A stretch of 64,000 bases of DNA, taken from positions 558,001-622,000 of the forward strand of contig NZ_NPDM01000001.1 of the NCBI RefSeq assembly GCF_002812085.1, given 5' to 3'. Every line of letters starts with the position of its first letter. Position 1 is the stretch's first letter. This document shows positions 55,456-64,000 of this stretch, piece by piece. Under the pieces are notes generated by a model. The model saw only the letters and a list, made by a program, of their open reading frames with translations, was not told the DNA's origin and made no database searches. This stretch comes from Leptospira levettii (lineage in GTDB: Bacteria > Spirochaetota > Leptospiria > Leptospirales > Leptospiraceae). Made by a program: the position numbers and the translations under genes.

Positions 55456-57534
55456 ATGATTTCCAAATTCAATTTATTTTTGCTCGTTTGTTTGTTCCTC
55501 GGACCAAATTTTCTATTTTCTCAATCTTCTCCTTCTAAAGAACCAGAAACAGTAGAAATCAAAGCGAATGTAGAATCCTCCTCTAAAAATACAAATTTTA
55601 GCAAAAACCCAACTGGCTTTCAAAAAGAAATCAATCTCGAATCATCAAACACTCGCTACATGAGTCTTCCTGATATTCTGAATCGAGAAGCGGGAGTTAG
55701 AGTTCGTCAATATGGTGGTCTTGGTTCCTACTCTACACTTTCCTTACGAGGTACAAACCCCAATCAATCAAAAGTGTATTGGAATGGAGTTCCTATCAAC
55801 AACTCGTTAGGTGGTGAAATCAACCTTGCAGATTTACCTTTTGATAATTTGGAAAAAATTGAAATCTACAAATCAGGAACACCAGCTGGGTTTTCTGGAT
55901 CAGCCATTGGTGGTAGCATCAATTTAGTTTCCAAAACTAAAATTGATAAACCTATCACTCGTGTGAATTTGATGGGAGGTAGTTTTAAAACTGCCAAGGC
56001 AACTGTAACCCATATGGACCAATTCTCAAGTGGTTCTTATTTTATCCAGGCACTACAGGAAACTTCGGACCAAAACTTTGCTTACCTAAACAACAAAGGA
56101 ACTGTTTTATTCAATACCTATGATGATACCATCGATGAAAGGAGAAATGCACAGTTTCGGAAAACTGGCTTCACTGGTAATGTATCATTTGAAGTTGGTA
56201 AAACAAAAATTAATTTTTTAAATGATTATATCCACAGAAAACAAGGGTTACCTGGTCCTGGCAATCGGCAAACCACTTCTGTTGGTAGAGTTTTTAGTAA
56301 ATTATCTTCAGCAGTTACAACAGAAACCAATGAATTTTTATTAACAAATTTGACATTGGAAACCAAAACTTATGGGAATTTTGCAAAAGATGATTTGTTT
56401 GATCCAAAATCAGAATTTAGTTTTGGAACACCTGATGCGTTCACAAAAACCAACCAATATGGATTTCAAATCTCTCCCACTTTGTACTTGTTAGATTATT
56501 ATCAAGTTTTACGAACATCGATCCAAACAGAACAAGAGTTTTTTACACGATACGAAAAACGAGCAAATCACGAAACAGAACGTAAGGAACCGAAAAAAAG
56601 AAGGGATACCCAAAGTTTCACCTTCCAAGATGAAATCCGACTTTTTTCGAACCGATTGTTTTTAGTCCCACAAGTACGTTTTGAACGATACACCGATCGT
56701 TTTGGAAAAGATGAAACAAGTATACGAAACCAACTTCTTGATCCTACTTCTGATGTTTTTTATGTCAGACAAAACTTCACTAATCCAAGTTTCGGAATCA
56801 AATTGATTTTGATTAAAAAAGAGAATTTAGAATTTGGATCACTTGCAAATATCAGCAAGGACTTCAGGATTCCCAGCTTTTTAGAGTTATTCGGTGAAAG
56901 AGGAAGTATTGTAGGAAATACAAAACTGAGACCTGAACAAAGTCGAAATGGTGATTTTGGATTTTACCTAAATTCAAAAATTGATTCCAATTGGAAAATT
57001 CAGTCCGATATCTCCTATTTTCAAAAACGAATTTACGATATGATTTTATTTTTACCAAACTCTCAATTTACGTTACGCCCAGAAAACGTCGACCAAGCTT
57101 TCATACGAGGTGTTGAAACAAACCAAAACATCATCTGGAAAAAAGGAATAAAGTTTAACTTAAATTATACTTACCAAGATGCAAAAAATTACTCCGAATC
57201 ACCTGCGTTAAATGGTAAATACCTTCCACTTCGTTCCAAAAGCCAAGGGAGTGCCTTACTCGCTTTTTTTAATGAAAAATCGGAATTGGGAATTGAATAC
57301 CAATACATTGGGGCAAATTTCCGAGACAGAACCAATGAATATTTGGGTTATTTACCAGCACGTCAATTTTGGAATCTCTATATCCAGTATTCACCTTACA
57401 AAAACAAGGAGACTGGAAATGAATTGATTTTAAGTTTTGAAGTTAGAAACCTTACAGACAAACGTGTAGAAGATTTGGTTGGTTATCCTTTACCAGGTCG
57501 CAGTTATTATGTGACAGGGAGTTATCGATTCTAA
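55456..57534 (+). CDS. TonB-dependent outer-membrane receptor (BtuB-like layout)
   Basis: 692 residues. Signal peptide to about 22, then a plug domain (about 30-180) with NREAGVRVRQYGGLGSYSTL, SLRGTNPNQSKVYWNGVPIN and IEIYKSGTPAGFSGSAIGGS. The barrel follows and ends RSYYVTGSYRF, with the terminal Phe. It imports a scarce ligand through the outer membrane, powered by TonB. The size and the following propeller lipoprotein match BtuB/BtuG cobalamin systems; siderophore or metal ligands remain possible. No cobalamin riboswitch can fit in the short upstream region. The stop overlaps the next start by one base (TAATG). Confidence 0.9.
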   Translation: MISKFNLFLLVCLFLGPNFLFSQSSPSKEPETVEIKANVESSSKNTNFSKNPTGFQKEINLESSNTRYMSLPDILNREAGVRVRQYGGLGSYSTLSLRGTNPNQSKVYWNGVPINNSLGGEINLADLPFDNLEKIEIYKSGTPAGFSGSAIGGSINLVSKTKIDKPITRVNLMGGSFKTAKATVTHMDQFSSGSYFIQALQETSDQNFAYLNNKGTVLFNTYDDTIDERRNAQFRKTGFTGNVSFEVGKTKINFLNDYIHRKQGLPGPGNRQTTSVGRVFSKLSSAVTTETNEFLLTNLTLETKTYGNFAKDDLFDPKSEFSFGTPDAFTKTNQYGFQISPTLYLLDYYQVLRTSIQTEQEFFTRYEKRANHETERKEPKKRRDTQSFTFQDEIRLFSNRLFLVPQVRFERYTDRFGKDETSIRNQLLDPTSDVFYVRQNFTNPSFGIKLILIKKENLEFGSLANISKDFRIPSFLELFGERGSIVGNTKLRPEQSRNGDFGFYLNSKIDSNWKIQSDISYFQKRIYDMILFLPNSQFTLRPENVDQAFIRGVETNQNIIWKKGIKFNLNYTYQDAKNYSESPALNGKYLPLRSKSQGSALLAFFNEKSELGIEYQYIGANFRDRTNEYLGYLPARQFWNLYIQYSPYKNKETGNELILSFEVRNLTDKRVEDLVGYPLPGRSYYVTGSYRF

Positions 57535-58733
57535 TGAAAATGCAAAGTTCATCCGGATATTGGAAACATTTACTTAACATACCTTTTACACTCCTCCTAT
57601 TTTCCCATTGTAGCCAGTTAGAAATTGAAAAACCAAGTTTATTTCAATTTTTATTTTTATCTGCATCCCCTACTTCTGTTGGAGTTGTCACTTCCGATTT
57701 TGCCAGTGGAGGAAGGTTCAAAACTTTTGAGCCAAATTCGTTTACCACGTTTCCAACTTCGATCCCTATTCATTCTGATGCAGTTGGCAGATACACAAAT
57801 GACCGAGTTTTTATTGTCAATCGATTGAATCGCGACTCCATCCAAGTTTTAAATCCTCAATTTGGATTTCTCACCGAACAAGAGTTTAGTGCTGGTCAAG
57901 GGAAAAATCCTCAAGATATATCAGTTTGGAATGATAAATATTTTATCAGTTTGTACAATGCTGATGAACTTGTGATTTATAACCGCTCCTCTGGAATCAA
58001 AATCGGAAGTGTATCATTTACATCTCTTCGTGAAACTTTTTCCACATCAGGAATTCCAGATAGTTCCGTAGAAGCTTCCTATATGATCCAAGATGGTTCG
58101 AGTTTGTTTGTTTTACTACAACGACTTGATCGAAATGATGTCTCTGGATACCTTCCTCCTAACTCCGATTCTTATTTAGTAGAAGTGGATATGGATTTAA
58201 ATCAAATCAAAGCAGTGTATACACTTCCCTATCGAAATCCAAGTTCCAAAATCCAAAAAGTTTTTTTATTTGGGGAACCCCATTTGGTATTTTCATGCGT
58301 AGGAAGAGTTGGTTTCATTTCACAAATTGATGCTGGTATCATTGCATTCCGATTGAGTACACGCCAGTTCCATCCCAATCGTTTGTTTTCGGAACAAACA
58401 GCTGGTGGTGATATCCTTTCGTTTCAGATTAAAAATGATGAGTATGGTTATGCCTCGGTTTTAGATGCAGGATTTAACAAAACCATCCAAGTCTTTCGTC
58501 CACGCACTGGTGAAAAAATTGGAACACTATTACAAATCCCAGGAAATATTGGGATTAGTTTATCAGGTTTGTTACTCACAAACGAAGGGAAACTACTTGT
58601 GGGTTCCACGGATTTTACAAAACCAGGGATTTATGTTTATGACACAAACATTGGAAATGTTTTGTTAAACCCGATTCCTAGTTCCGTGGAGTTAACTCCT
58701 TTCGACATCTTCCAGTTGCAAAATCTTCCCTAA
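57534..58733 (+). CDS. Beta-propeller-like lipoprotein
   Basis: 399 residues. The lipobox is LLLFSHC, with the lipidated Cys at about 26. The mature part shows repeated beta sheets with modules like DRVFIVNRLNRDSIQVLN, DKYFISLYNADELVIYNRSS and GKLLVGSTDFTKPGIYVYD, consistent with a seven-bladed propeller of YncE/SMP-30 type. Coupled to a TonB-dependent receptor by overlapping stop/start, it is a candidate surface ligand-capture lid like BtuG. The specific ligand cannot be inferred. Confidence 0.72.
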   Translation: MKMQSSSGYWKHLLNIPFTLLLFSHCSQLEIEKPSLFQFLFLSASPTSVGVVTSDFASGGRFKTFEPNSFTTFPTSIPIHSDAVGRYTNDRVFIVNRLNRDSIQVLNPQFGFLTEQEFSAGQGKNPQDISVWNDKYFISLYNADELVIYNRSSGIKIGSVSFTSLRETFSTSGIPDSSVEASYMIQDGSSLFVLLQRLDRNDVSGYLPPNSDSYLVEVDMDLNQIKAVYTLPYRNPSSKIQKVFLFGEPHLVFSCVGRVGFISQIDAGIIAFRLSTRQFHPNRLFSEQTAGGDILSFQIKNDEYGYASVLDAGFNKTIQVFRPRTGEKIGTLLQIPGNIGISLSGLLLTNEGKLLVGSTDFTKPGIYVYDTNIGNVLLNPIPSSVELTPFDIFQLQNLP

Positions 58734-58768
58734 TTTTCAAAATGGAAAAAGACAGGGGAATCTAATTT

Positions 58769-60421
58769 ATGTTAACTCTAAAGAAACATCCACAAGGTGC
58801 ATTGACCAAACAAGTTTTACTCATCGTACTCGATGGAGTGGGTTACACAGAAAAAGGATTTGAAAATGGAAATGCCGTTGCAAAGGCAAATATGCCAGTT
58901 TTAAAAGGACTTTGGAAAAACCATCCAACTGTATTACTAAAAGCACACGGGACAGCCGTTGGTATGCCAAGTGACGAAGATATGGGAAACTCAGAAGTCG
59001 GTCATAATGTGCTTGGTTCAGGACGTATATTTGACCAAGGGGCAAAACTTGTTTCTTTATCCATTGAGAATGGAAGTTTGTTCAATGGACCTGTTTGGAA
59101 TAAAATTGTTTCCAATTGTTTGGATCATCAATCCACATTTCACTTGATCGGACTTTTTTCTGATGGCAACGTTCATAGCCATATAGATCACTTAAAAGCA
59201 CTCATCGACAATGCGATCAAACAAAATATAAAGAAAATAAGATTACATATTTTATTAGATGGAAGAGACGTTCCCGAAAAATCAGCGTTAGACTACCTTA
59301 TCCCATTCGAAACATATTTGGATTCCCATAGAAAATCTGGCATTGACATATTAATTGCATCTGGTGGTGGTCGGATGGAGTTAACTATGGACAGATATGA
59401 TGCAGACTGGTCCATGATTGAAAGAGGATGGAAACACCATGTGGAAGGTGAAGGTAGGATTTTCTCTTCTGCAAAAGAAGCGATCGAAACTTTCCGCAGT
59501 GAAAATCCTTCTGTGATCGACCAATACCTTCCTGGATTTGTGATTGGTGATGGAAGTGGTAACCCTGTTGGAAAAATTTTAGACAATGACTCTGTTGTAT
59601 TTTTTAACTTCAGAGGTGATAGAGCCATAGAAATTTCAAGGGCATTTACAGAAGAAAATTTACCACTTCTCAACCGCAAACGATATCCAAAAGTAGAATT
59701 TGCAGGTATGATGCAATATGATGGTGATCTATTTATCCCCAAACAATACTTAGTTGCTCCACCGACAATCGACCGCACGATGGGTGAATACTTTGCCAAT
59801 GAAGGGATAGCACAATACGCATTATCCGAAACACAAAAGTTTGGCCACGTAACTTTTTTTTGGAATGGGAACCGTTCTGGTTACTTCAATCAAAACTTAG
59901 AAACATATGAAGAAGTAAAATCAGATATCATCCCTTTTGACCAAAAACCTGAAATGAAAGCAAAAGAGATCACTGACAATTTGGTTCTTGCTCTAACATC
60001 ACATAAATTTCCATTCCTAAGAGTGAATTATGCCAATGGAGATATGGTGGGGCATACTGGAAATATGGATGCAACAATCAAAGGATTGGAATACTTAGAT
60101 GTTTGTTTGGATCGAATCAAAAAAATTTGTGATGAAACAAATACGGTTTTGTGTATCACTGCCGATCATGGTAACGCTGACGAAATGTACCAATTAGACA
60201 AAAAAGGAAATGCTCAAACTGCAAAAGATGGTAAACCTGTTCCCAAAACAAGTCACACCCTCAATCCAGTACAGTTTGTACTGTATGATCCGAAAGGTAA
60301 AATCCAACTCGAATCAAATTTAAAGGAAGCAGGTCTTGCAAACGTAGCCGCCACCATGATGGATTTATTAGGTTTTGAGGCTCCAGAAGGTTACCACCCA
60401 AGTCTAATTCATAGAAATTAA
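58769..60421 (+). CDS. gpmI: 2,3-bisphosphoglycerate-independent phosphoglycerate mutase
   Basis: 550 residues. It interconverts 3- and 2-phosphoglycerate through a phosphoserine. Metal Asp 22 is in [10 protein letters not shown], nucleophile Ser 75 is in [13 protein letters not shown], and the second metal cluster is [11 protein letters not shown]. Signatures such as [16 protein letters not shown] and [12 protein letters not shown] are complete. The start is ATG 58769 with GGGGA about ten bases upstream. It stands between the propeller lipoprotein and the serine hydrolase with short gaps. Confidence 0.96.
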   Translation: MLTLKKHPQGALTKQVLLIVLDGVGYTEKGFENGNAVAKANMPVLKGLWKNHPTVLLKAHGTAVGMPSDEDMGNSEVGHNVLGSGRIFDQGAKLVSLSIENGSLFNGPVWNKIVSNCLDHQSTFHLIGLFSDGNVHSHIDHLKALIDNAIKQNIKKIRLHILLDGRDVPEKSALDYLIPFETYLDSHRKSGIDILIASGGGRMELTMDRYDADWSMIERGWKHHVEGEGRIFSSAKEAIETFRSENPSVIDQYLPGFVIGDGSGNPVGKILDNDSVVFFNFRGDRAIEISRAFTEENLPLLNRKRYPKVEFAGMMQYDGDLFIPKQYLVAPPTIDRTMGEYFANEGIAQYALSETQKFGHVTFFWNGNRSGYFNQNLETYEEVKSDIIPFDQKPEMKAKEITDNLVLALTSHKFPFLRVNYANGDMVGHTGNMDATIKGLEYLDVCLDRIKKICDETNTVLCITADHGNADEMYQLDKKGNAQTAKDGKPVPKTSHTLNPVQFVLYDPKGKIQLESNLKEAGLANVAATMMDLLGFEAPEGYHPSLIHRN

Positions 60422-60436
60422 TTTTCCCTAATTCCT

Positions 60437-62485
60437 ATGATGTTTCGAGTCTTTACCTATCTTTTGTTCAGTGTATTTGTATGGAACTGTTCAGAAGATG
60501 GGATTGGATCTTTCTCCGAAGAAACCAAAGAAAAAATCCGTAAAAAAATCAAACAAGAAGGGTTCCAAGGTGTAGTCCTTATCTCTCAGGATGATACAGT
60601 ATTATTCCGTGAAACCATATATTCTGGAAAACGCAGGAAACGTTCACAACTCTTCCAAAAACATGCTTTTCCGTTAGGTGAATCTTCCAAATTATTCACT
60701 GCATATTTAATCCATCGATTGGCAGAAGAAAAAAAAATATCCATTGTTGATCCCATACAAAAACACCTTAAATGGTTTCCAAATCCTAAAATCACAATTG
60801 AACATTTGTTACGTCATACATCTGGCCTTCCAAAAATTATTGAGTTTATGCCTAATTTTGACTCTGAAAGATCAAACTTAAAACGAGATGATATCAAAAG
60901 ATCATTTTTAGAATCAAACTTCAAACCAAACTTTGCACCAGGTGAATATTGGAAGTACAGTCGATTGGATTATTTATTTTTGGCCTATCTCATCGAGTTT
61001 GTAACCAATCAACCTTATGCAAGTGTTGTGAAAAAAGAAATTTTTGAACCTTTGGAAATGAAACATTCTCAAGTGGATCCAAACGATCTACTCCTTGGCA
61101 ACAGTGGTATCTTAAGTACCCCAGAAGATTTAAAAATTTTTTCAGAAGCGATACGTACAACCAAAGGAATTTCCAAAGAAGCAAAAGAATCAATCATCAA
61201 AAGAACTGTTCTTACAGATGCCATATCAGAAGATCCAATCGCTTTTGGAGAAGGAGTTTATGTTGGAGACTATTTTTACTGGGCATATGGGAAAAAAAAT
61301 GGAGTTTCCAATTTCATTTACCACGATTTAAAGAGTAGAATTTTTATCACCATCGTAAGTCCTTACGGAGTTAGTAAAGGTGATTTATCTTCTATTAAGT
61401 CCACCTTAACAGAAATTATATTCAGTGCAAAAAAATTAAATCTCAGAAAAAAGACAAACTCTCCAAACGAATTGTACATTGAAGATTTTATGAAAGAAGA
61501 GAAAGTTCCATCTCTAGGCATTGCTGTATTTAAAAATTATAACTTACAGTGGAAAAAGATGTATGGAACAAAAACACAACAAACACTATTTCGCGCTGGT
61601 TCTTTGTCCAAAACGATGACAGCAACTGCAACATTACGATTAGTAGAATCGGGACAGTTAGATTTATATTCCAATTGGATTAACAAACTAAAACAGTACA
61701 AAGTGTCCGTTCCGAAGGGTAAAAAAAGGAGTGTCGTTAACTTAGATTTACTCTTATCGCATACGAGTGGTTTAACTGAAAAAGGGAATTGGGATCATCC
61801 AGTTAATTCAGGTAAAAAACACCTTAAAGATTTAAAGGATACCAATGTTTCCAAAGGAAACGGACTCAAACTATATTATAAACCTGGAACAAAGTCTCGT
61901 TATTCGGGTGGTGGGTATAGTATTGTCCAAGAAATTTTAACAGAGCGAACTGGAGAACCATTTCCCACTTTGATGGAGGAATATGTATTCAATCCATTAC
62001 ATATGAAACGAAGTACGTTCCGTCAAAATCTAACGGAAAAAGATGATAGATGTGATGGTTACGATGAACTCGGAAAGATTTTACCTGAAAAAAAATTCGT
62101 AACCCCAGAACTTTCATCTGGTGGATTATGGACAACCCCAGAGGACATTGGAACTCTTTTTAACGAAGTGGCAAAAGCCAAACAAGGGCGTTCTGAATTT
62201 TTAACTAAAGAATCTGCTGAATACCTACTTTCACCTAAAATGAGTGCGGCAAGTTTAACCGTACATGCACTTGTCGCTCATGGATTTTTTCTCAATCGGA
62301 CTGGAAAAACAGAGTATTTTTTCCATGGAGGCCATACAAAGGGACATAAGTCTTTGGCCATTTTTAACGCTGAAAAGGGGTATGGAGTGGTCATCATGAC
62401 CAATTCAGAAAATGGTTCCAAACTGATCTGGCGGATTTTACGGACCATTTCTGTGGATGAAAAATGGGATAAGTTTGTGAATTAA
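60437..62485 (+). CDS. Lipoprotein with two beta-lactamase-fold domains, the first degenerate
   Basis: 682 residues. The lipobox is VFVWNC, Cys at about 18. Domain 1 (about 30-335) has LGESSKLFTAYL where SxxK should be; the first residue is Glu 82, so the catalytic Ser is missing, although Lys 85 stays. Domain 2 (about 345-675) has an intact SLSK (Ser 389, Lys 392), YSGGGYSI at the Tyr motif and FFHGGHTKGH near the end. The fusion may be a D-aminopeptidase or esterase with a pseudo-domain for binding or regulation. Sixteen bases separate it from gpmI. Substrate unknown. Confidence 0.82.
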   Translation: MMFRVFTYLLFSVFVWNCSEDGIGSFSEETKEKIRKKIKQEGFQGVVLISQDDTVLFRETIYSGKRRKRSQLFQKHAFPLGESSKLFTAYLIHRLAEEKKISIVDPIQKHLKWFPNPKITIEHLLRHTSGLPKIIEFMPNFDSERSNLKRDDIKRSFLESNFKPNFAPGEYWKYSRLDYLFLAYLIEFVTNQPYASVVKKEIFEPLEMKHSQVDPNDLLLGNSGILSTPEDLKIFSEAIRTTKGISKEAKESIIKRTVLTDAISEDPIAFGEGVYVGDYFYWAYGKKNGVSNFIYHDLKSRIFITIVSPYGVSKGDLSSIKSTLTEIIFSAKKLNLRKKTNSPNELYIEDFMKEEKVPSLGIAVFKNYNLQWKKMYGTKTQQTLFRAGSLSKTMTATATLRLVESGQLDLYSNWINKLKQYKVSVPKGKKRSVVNLDLLLSHTSGLTEKGNWDHPVNSGKKHLKDLKDTNVSKGNGLKLYYKPGTKSRYSGGGYSIVQEILTERTGEPFPTLMEEYVFNPLHMKRSTFRQNLTEKDDRCDGYDELGKILPEKKFVTPELSSGGLWTTPEDIGTLFNEVAKAKQGRSEFLTKESAEYLLSPKMSAASLTVHALVAHGFFLNRTGKTEYFFHGGHTKGHKSLAIFNAEKGYGVVIMTNSENGSKLIWRILRTISVDEKWDKFVN

Positions 62486-62489
62486 ACTA

Positions 62490-62517
62490 TTGACCAAATT
62501 TTTAAATTGGCTATTCT
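62490..62517 (+). promoter_or_regulatory. Candidate promoter before the STAS gene
   Basis: TTGACC (62490-62495) and TATTCT (62512-62517) are separated by 16 bases. They would place the transcript start only a few bases before ATG 62530, so the mRNA might be almost leaderless. A near-palindrome CCAAATTTTTAAATTGG lies between the two boxes. Confidence 0.3.
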
Positions 62518-62529
62518 CTAAGCGATTCG

Positions 62530-62868
62530 ATGGAATATACAGAATCTAAATCTAACGGAATTGTAGTCCTTAAATTGTTTGGCAACTTAGATATGTTAAA
62601 TGCCGGCATTCTCAAAGAAAGGATCAAAGAATCTGCGTCCCAATCCGAACATCGATTTATCTTTGATTTGGAAGGAGTCAGTTTTATCGATTCCTCTGGA
62701 TTTGGACTCATCATGTCTCTCAATGACAAACTCACCGAATTAGGGGGTGGATTAAGAATCGTAAACGTTTCCAAAACCATCCGTCAAATTTTTAGAATCT
62801 CAAAAATTTCATCCGTGATCCAAATCTTCGAATCCACAGAAGAAGCAATCGAGTCCTTTCACTCTTAA
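62530..62868 (+). CDS. STAS-domain anti-sigma factor antagonist
   Basis: 112 residues, a single STAS domain with the phospho-loop VSFIDSSGFGLIM. It would be dephosphorylated by a SpoIIE-type phosphatase, and such a gene (62907) is just convergent with it, 38 bases away. It differs in sequence from the STAS protein at 27.7 kb, so they are paralogues, not copies. No ribosome site is obvious. Role in a partner-switching circuit is by family. Confidence 0.88.
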   Translation: MEYTESKSNGIVVLKLFGNLDMLNAGILKERIKESASQSEHRFIFDLEGVSFIDSSGFGLIMSLNDKLTELGGGLRIVNVSKTIRQIFRISKISSVIQIFESTEEAIESFHS

Positions 62869-62906
62869 TTGTTTCTCAAATTTTCTTCGTTTAACAAACT
62901 CTAACC

Positions 62907-64000
62907 TCACGTGACAGAAGTTGTTACCATTTTTTTCCAAAAGTTTTTTAGTTTTAAAACTTTGGGATTTTCTGGTGCCATTTCCTGTAATGCAAGTAAA
63001 ACTTCTTTAGATCGTTCGATGTCTCTTCTATGCATCAATATTTCAGCTAACAAAAGCAAGTTGTTAAAATTCTTCGGATCTCGATACCTGAGTCGCTCAG
63101 CATAGTCTGTCGCAAGTACAAAATCTCTTTTTTGTTTATGTGCATAAGCAATATAAAATAAAAAGTCTGTATCACCTGGATTTAGTTGTAGATATCGATT
63201 TGCTAGAACAATCGCTTTTTCATAATCCTTAGATTTCATATAGAGTTTGGACAATTCTCTCAAACAATATAAATCATCTGGTTCTGATTCCAAGGCAAGT
63301 TCTAAAGCAAAAATAGCATTATTCCATTCACCATCTCTGTAGGATTGTATTCCTTCACCTAACATTTTGTAGTATGTATTGTTCTTTGTAGATTCTTTTG
63401 CAGCATATGCAACTTCTTCTAAAAAGGATATTCTCATCAGACTCAAGTCATCAGTTAATTCACCGAATAACATCATCACACGGCAAATCTCTTTTAAGTC
63501 TCCTGCACCTTCTGTGACATGACGAAGGAAAACTGTTTCATCATCGTTAATCATACGGTTTCCACCAGAATGACCCACAAACAAATCATCACGGCCATCG
63601 GATCCCAAAATCAATACGTCACCTGGACGTAATGGATAAATTTGAATGACTACTTCATCACCACTCATTTCGGTAAAACCAATCTTACGCAACGAATGTT
63701 CGTTTTCCAAGAAACTTGCTACACCATCACGGTATAAAACAATCCAAGGGTGTTCTGCATTGATGTAGTACAATGTACCTGTTTCTTCGTCCACCAAACC
63801 TAAAATAGCGGAAAGTAACATATGCCCATCAAAACTAATGAACACATTATGTACTTCTTGGAAACATTCCTTTAACCAACGTTCGGGGTGTCTGTCCTGC
63901 ATGTACCTTAGTTTCTGAGTACGAGTGATAATGGATTTGAATACTGTTCCCATAACCAAAGCACCACCAGCACCTTGTATGGATTTCCCCATAGCATCTG
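62907..64000 (-). CDS. SpoIIE-type phosphatase with C-terminal TPRs (5' part beyond window)
   Basis: The frame is still open at 64000 (reading D-A-M-G-K-S at the edge), so the upstream sensor part is missing. The phosphatase metal motifs are the edge DAMGKSIQGAGGAL, LILGSDGRDDL, and ELTDDLSLMRISF. After it come three or more TPR-like hairpins (about 215-340 of the visible part: AIFALELALESEPDDLYCLREL, DYEKAIVLANRYLQLNPGDT). The combination suggests a regulatory phosphatase docked to partners, probably acting on STAS proteins such as that encoded convergently next to it. Confidence 0.85.
   Translation of the reverse strand, partial: DAMGKSIQGAGGALVMGTVFKSIITRTQKLRYMQDRHPERWLKECFQEVHNVFISFDGHMLLSAILGLVDEETGTLYYINAEHPWIVLYRDGVASFLENEHSLRKIGFTEMSGDEVVIQIYPLRPGDVLILGSDGRDDLFVGHSGGNRMINDDETVFLRHVTEGAGDLKEICRVMMLFGELTDDLSLMRISFLEEVAYAAKESTKNNTYYKMLGEGIQSYRDGEWNNAIFALELALESEPDDLYCLRELSKLYMKSKDYEKAIVLANRYLQLNPGDTDFLFYIAYAHKQKRDFVLATDYAERLRYRDPKNFNNLLLLAEILMHRRDIERSKEVLLALQEMAPENPKVLKLKNFWKKMVTTSVT

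Noticed and set aside
1..64000. CRISPR arrays, insertion sequences, prophage, integrase genes
   Set aside because: No repeated spacer pattern, transposase or phage-like protein is visible in any frame.

Overview
The window looks like a chromosomal segment of a Leptospira-type spirochete, probably from the saprophytic L. biflexa side. This rests on recognised families and style, not on a database search. Typical signs are moderate-to-low GC, many lipoproteins with loose lipoboxes, an MBOAT/DUF1574 pair, a methylcrotonyl-CoA-type carboxylase subunit, class III cyclases, several PAS histidine kinases, and STAS/SpoIIE-type regulators. Genes are tightly packed, often with ATGA overlaps. There is one tRNA (Val, anticodon TAC). 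I see no rRNA, insertion sequence, prophage or CRISPR array.

Layout. 1-3.2 kb: end of an unidentified gene, truA, a small outer-membrane barrel and a lipoprotein. 3.3-8.8 kb: a four-gene run on the + strand, consisting of a membrane class III cyclase, a FecR-domain protein with tandem Ig/Fn3-like repeats, a secreted protein carrying a similar repeat, and a small exported protein. 8.8-11.9 kb (-): NYN nuclease, MBOAT O-acyltransferase and its SGNH/DUF1574 partner. 11.9-14.1 kb (+): a pair resembling DprE2/DprE1, the decaprenyl-phosphoryl-ribose epimerase. 14.2-20.6 kb (-): a seven-gene run of zinc-ribbon protein, TPR-like exported protein, RsmD, PBP1C, thioesterase, SpoIIE phosphatase and LptG/F permease. 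20.6-24 kb (+): membrane protein, lipoprotein, SufE, a serine hydrolase lipoprotein and a small protein. 24-27.1 kb (-): HtrA, RuvB and a TonB-like protein. 27.2-28.1 kb: DJ-1 protein and a STAS protein, convergent.

28.2-34.9 kb (-): GlmM-like mutase, GlmS, GlmU-like protein, alpha/beta hydrolase and carboxylase beta subunit; the first three make a compact UDP-GlcNAc-type cluster. 35-35.5 kb (-): tRNA-Val and rpsT with its own promoter and terminator. 35.6-39.3 kb (+): three unrecognised overlapping genes and an atypical thiolase. 39.3-44.8 kb (+): a visibly AT-richer block with a five-PAS histidine kinase and a chemoreceptor. 44.8-52.4 kb (-): a Gld-type ABC exporter (ATPase, permease, GldG-like, DUF4340), a membrane protein, Mpl and PheS. 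52.5-54.4 kb (+): histidine kinase and receiver. 54.4-55.4 kb (-): PfkB sugar/nucleoside kinase. 55.5-62.9 kb (+): TonB-dependent receptor with a beta-propeller lipoprotein (BtuB/BtuG-like layout), GpmI, a double serine hydrolase with one degenerate domain, and a STAS protein. 62.9-64 kb (-): a SpoIIE phosphatase-TPR protein that runs off the right edge.

Themes. Cell-envelope construction dominates (GlmM/GlmS/GlmU-like, Mpl, PBP1C, LptG/F, MBOAT, DprE-like pair, HtrA). It is mixed with regulation by cyclic nucleotide, two-component, chemosensory and partner-switching (STAS/SpoIIE) proteins. The least explained parts are the cyclase-FecR module, the three unknown genes at 35.6-37.8 kb, the DprE-like pair in a spirochete, and the receptor/propeller pair at 55.5-58.7 kb.
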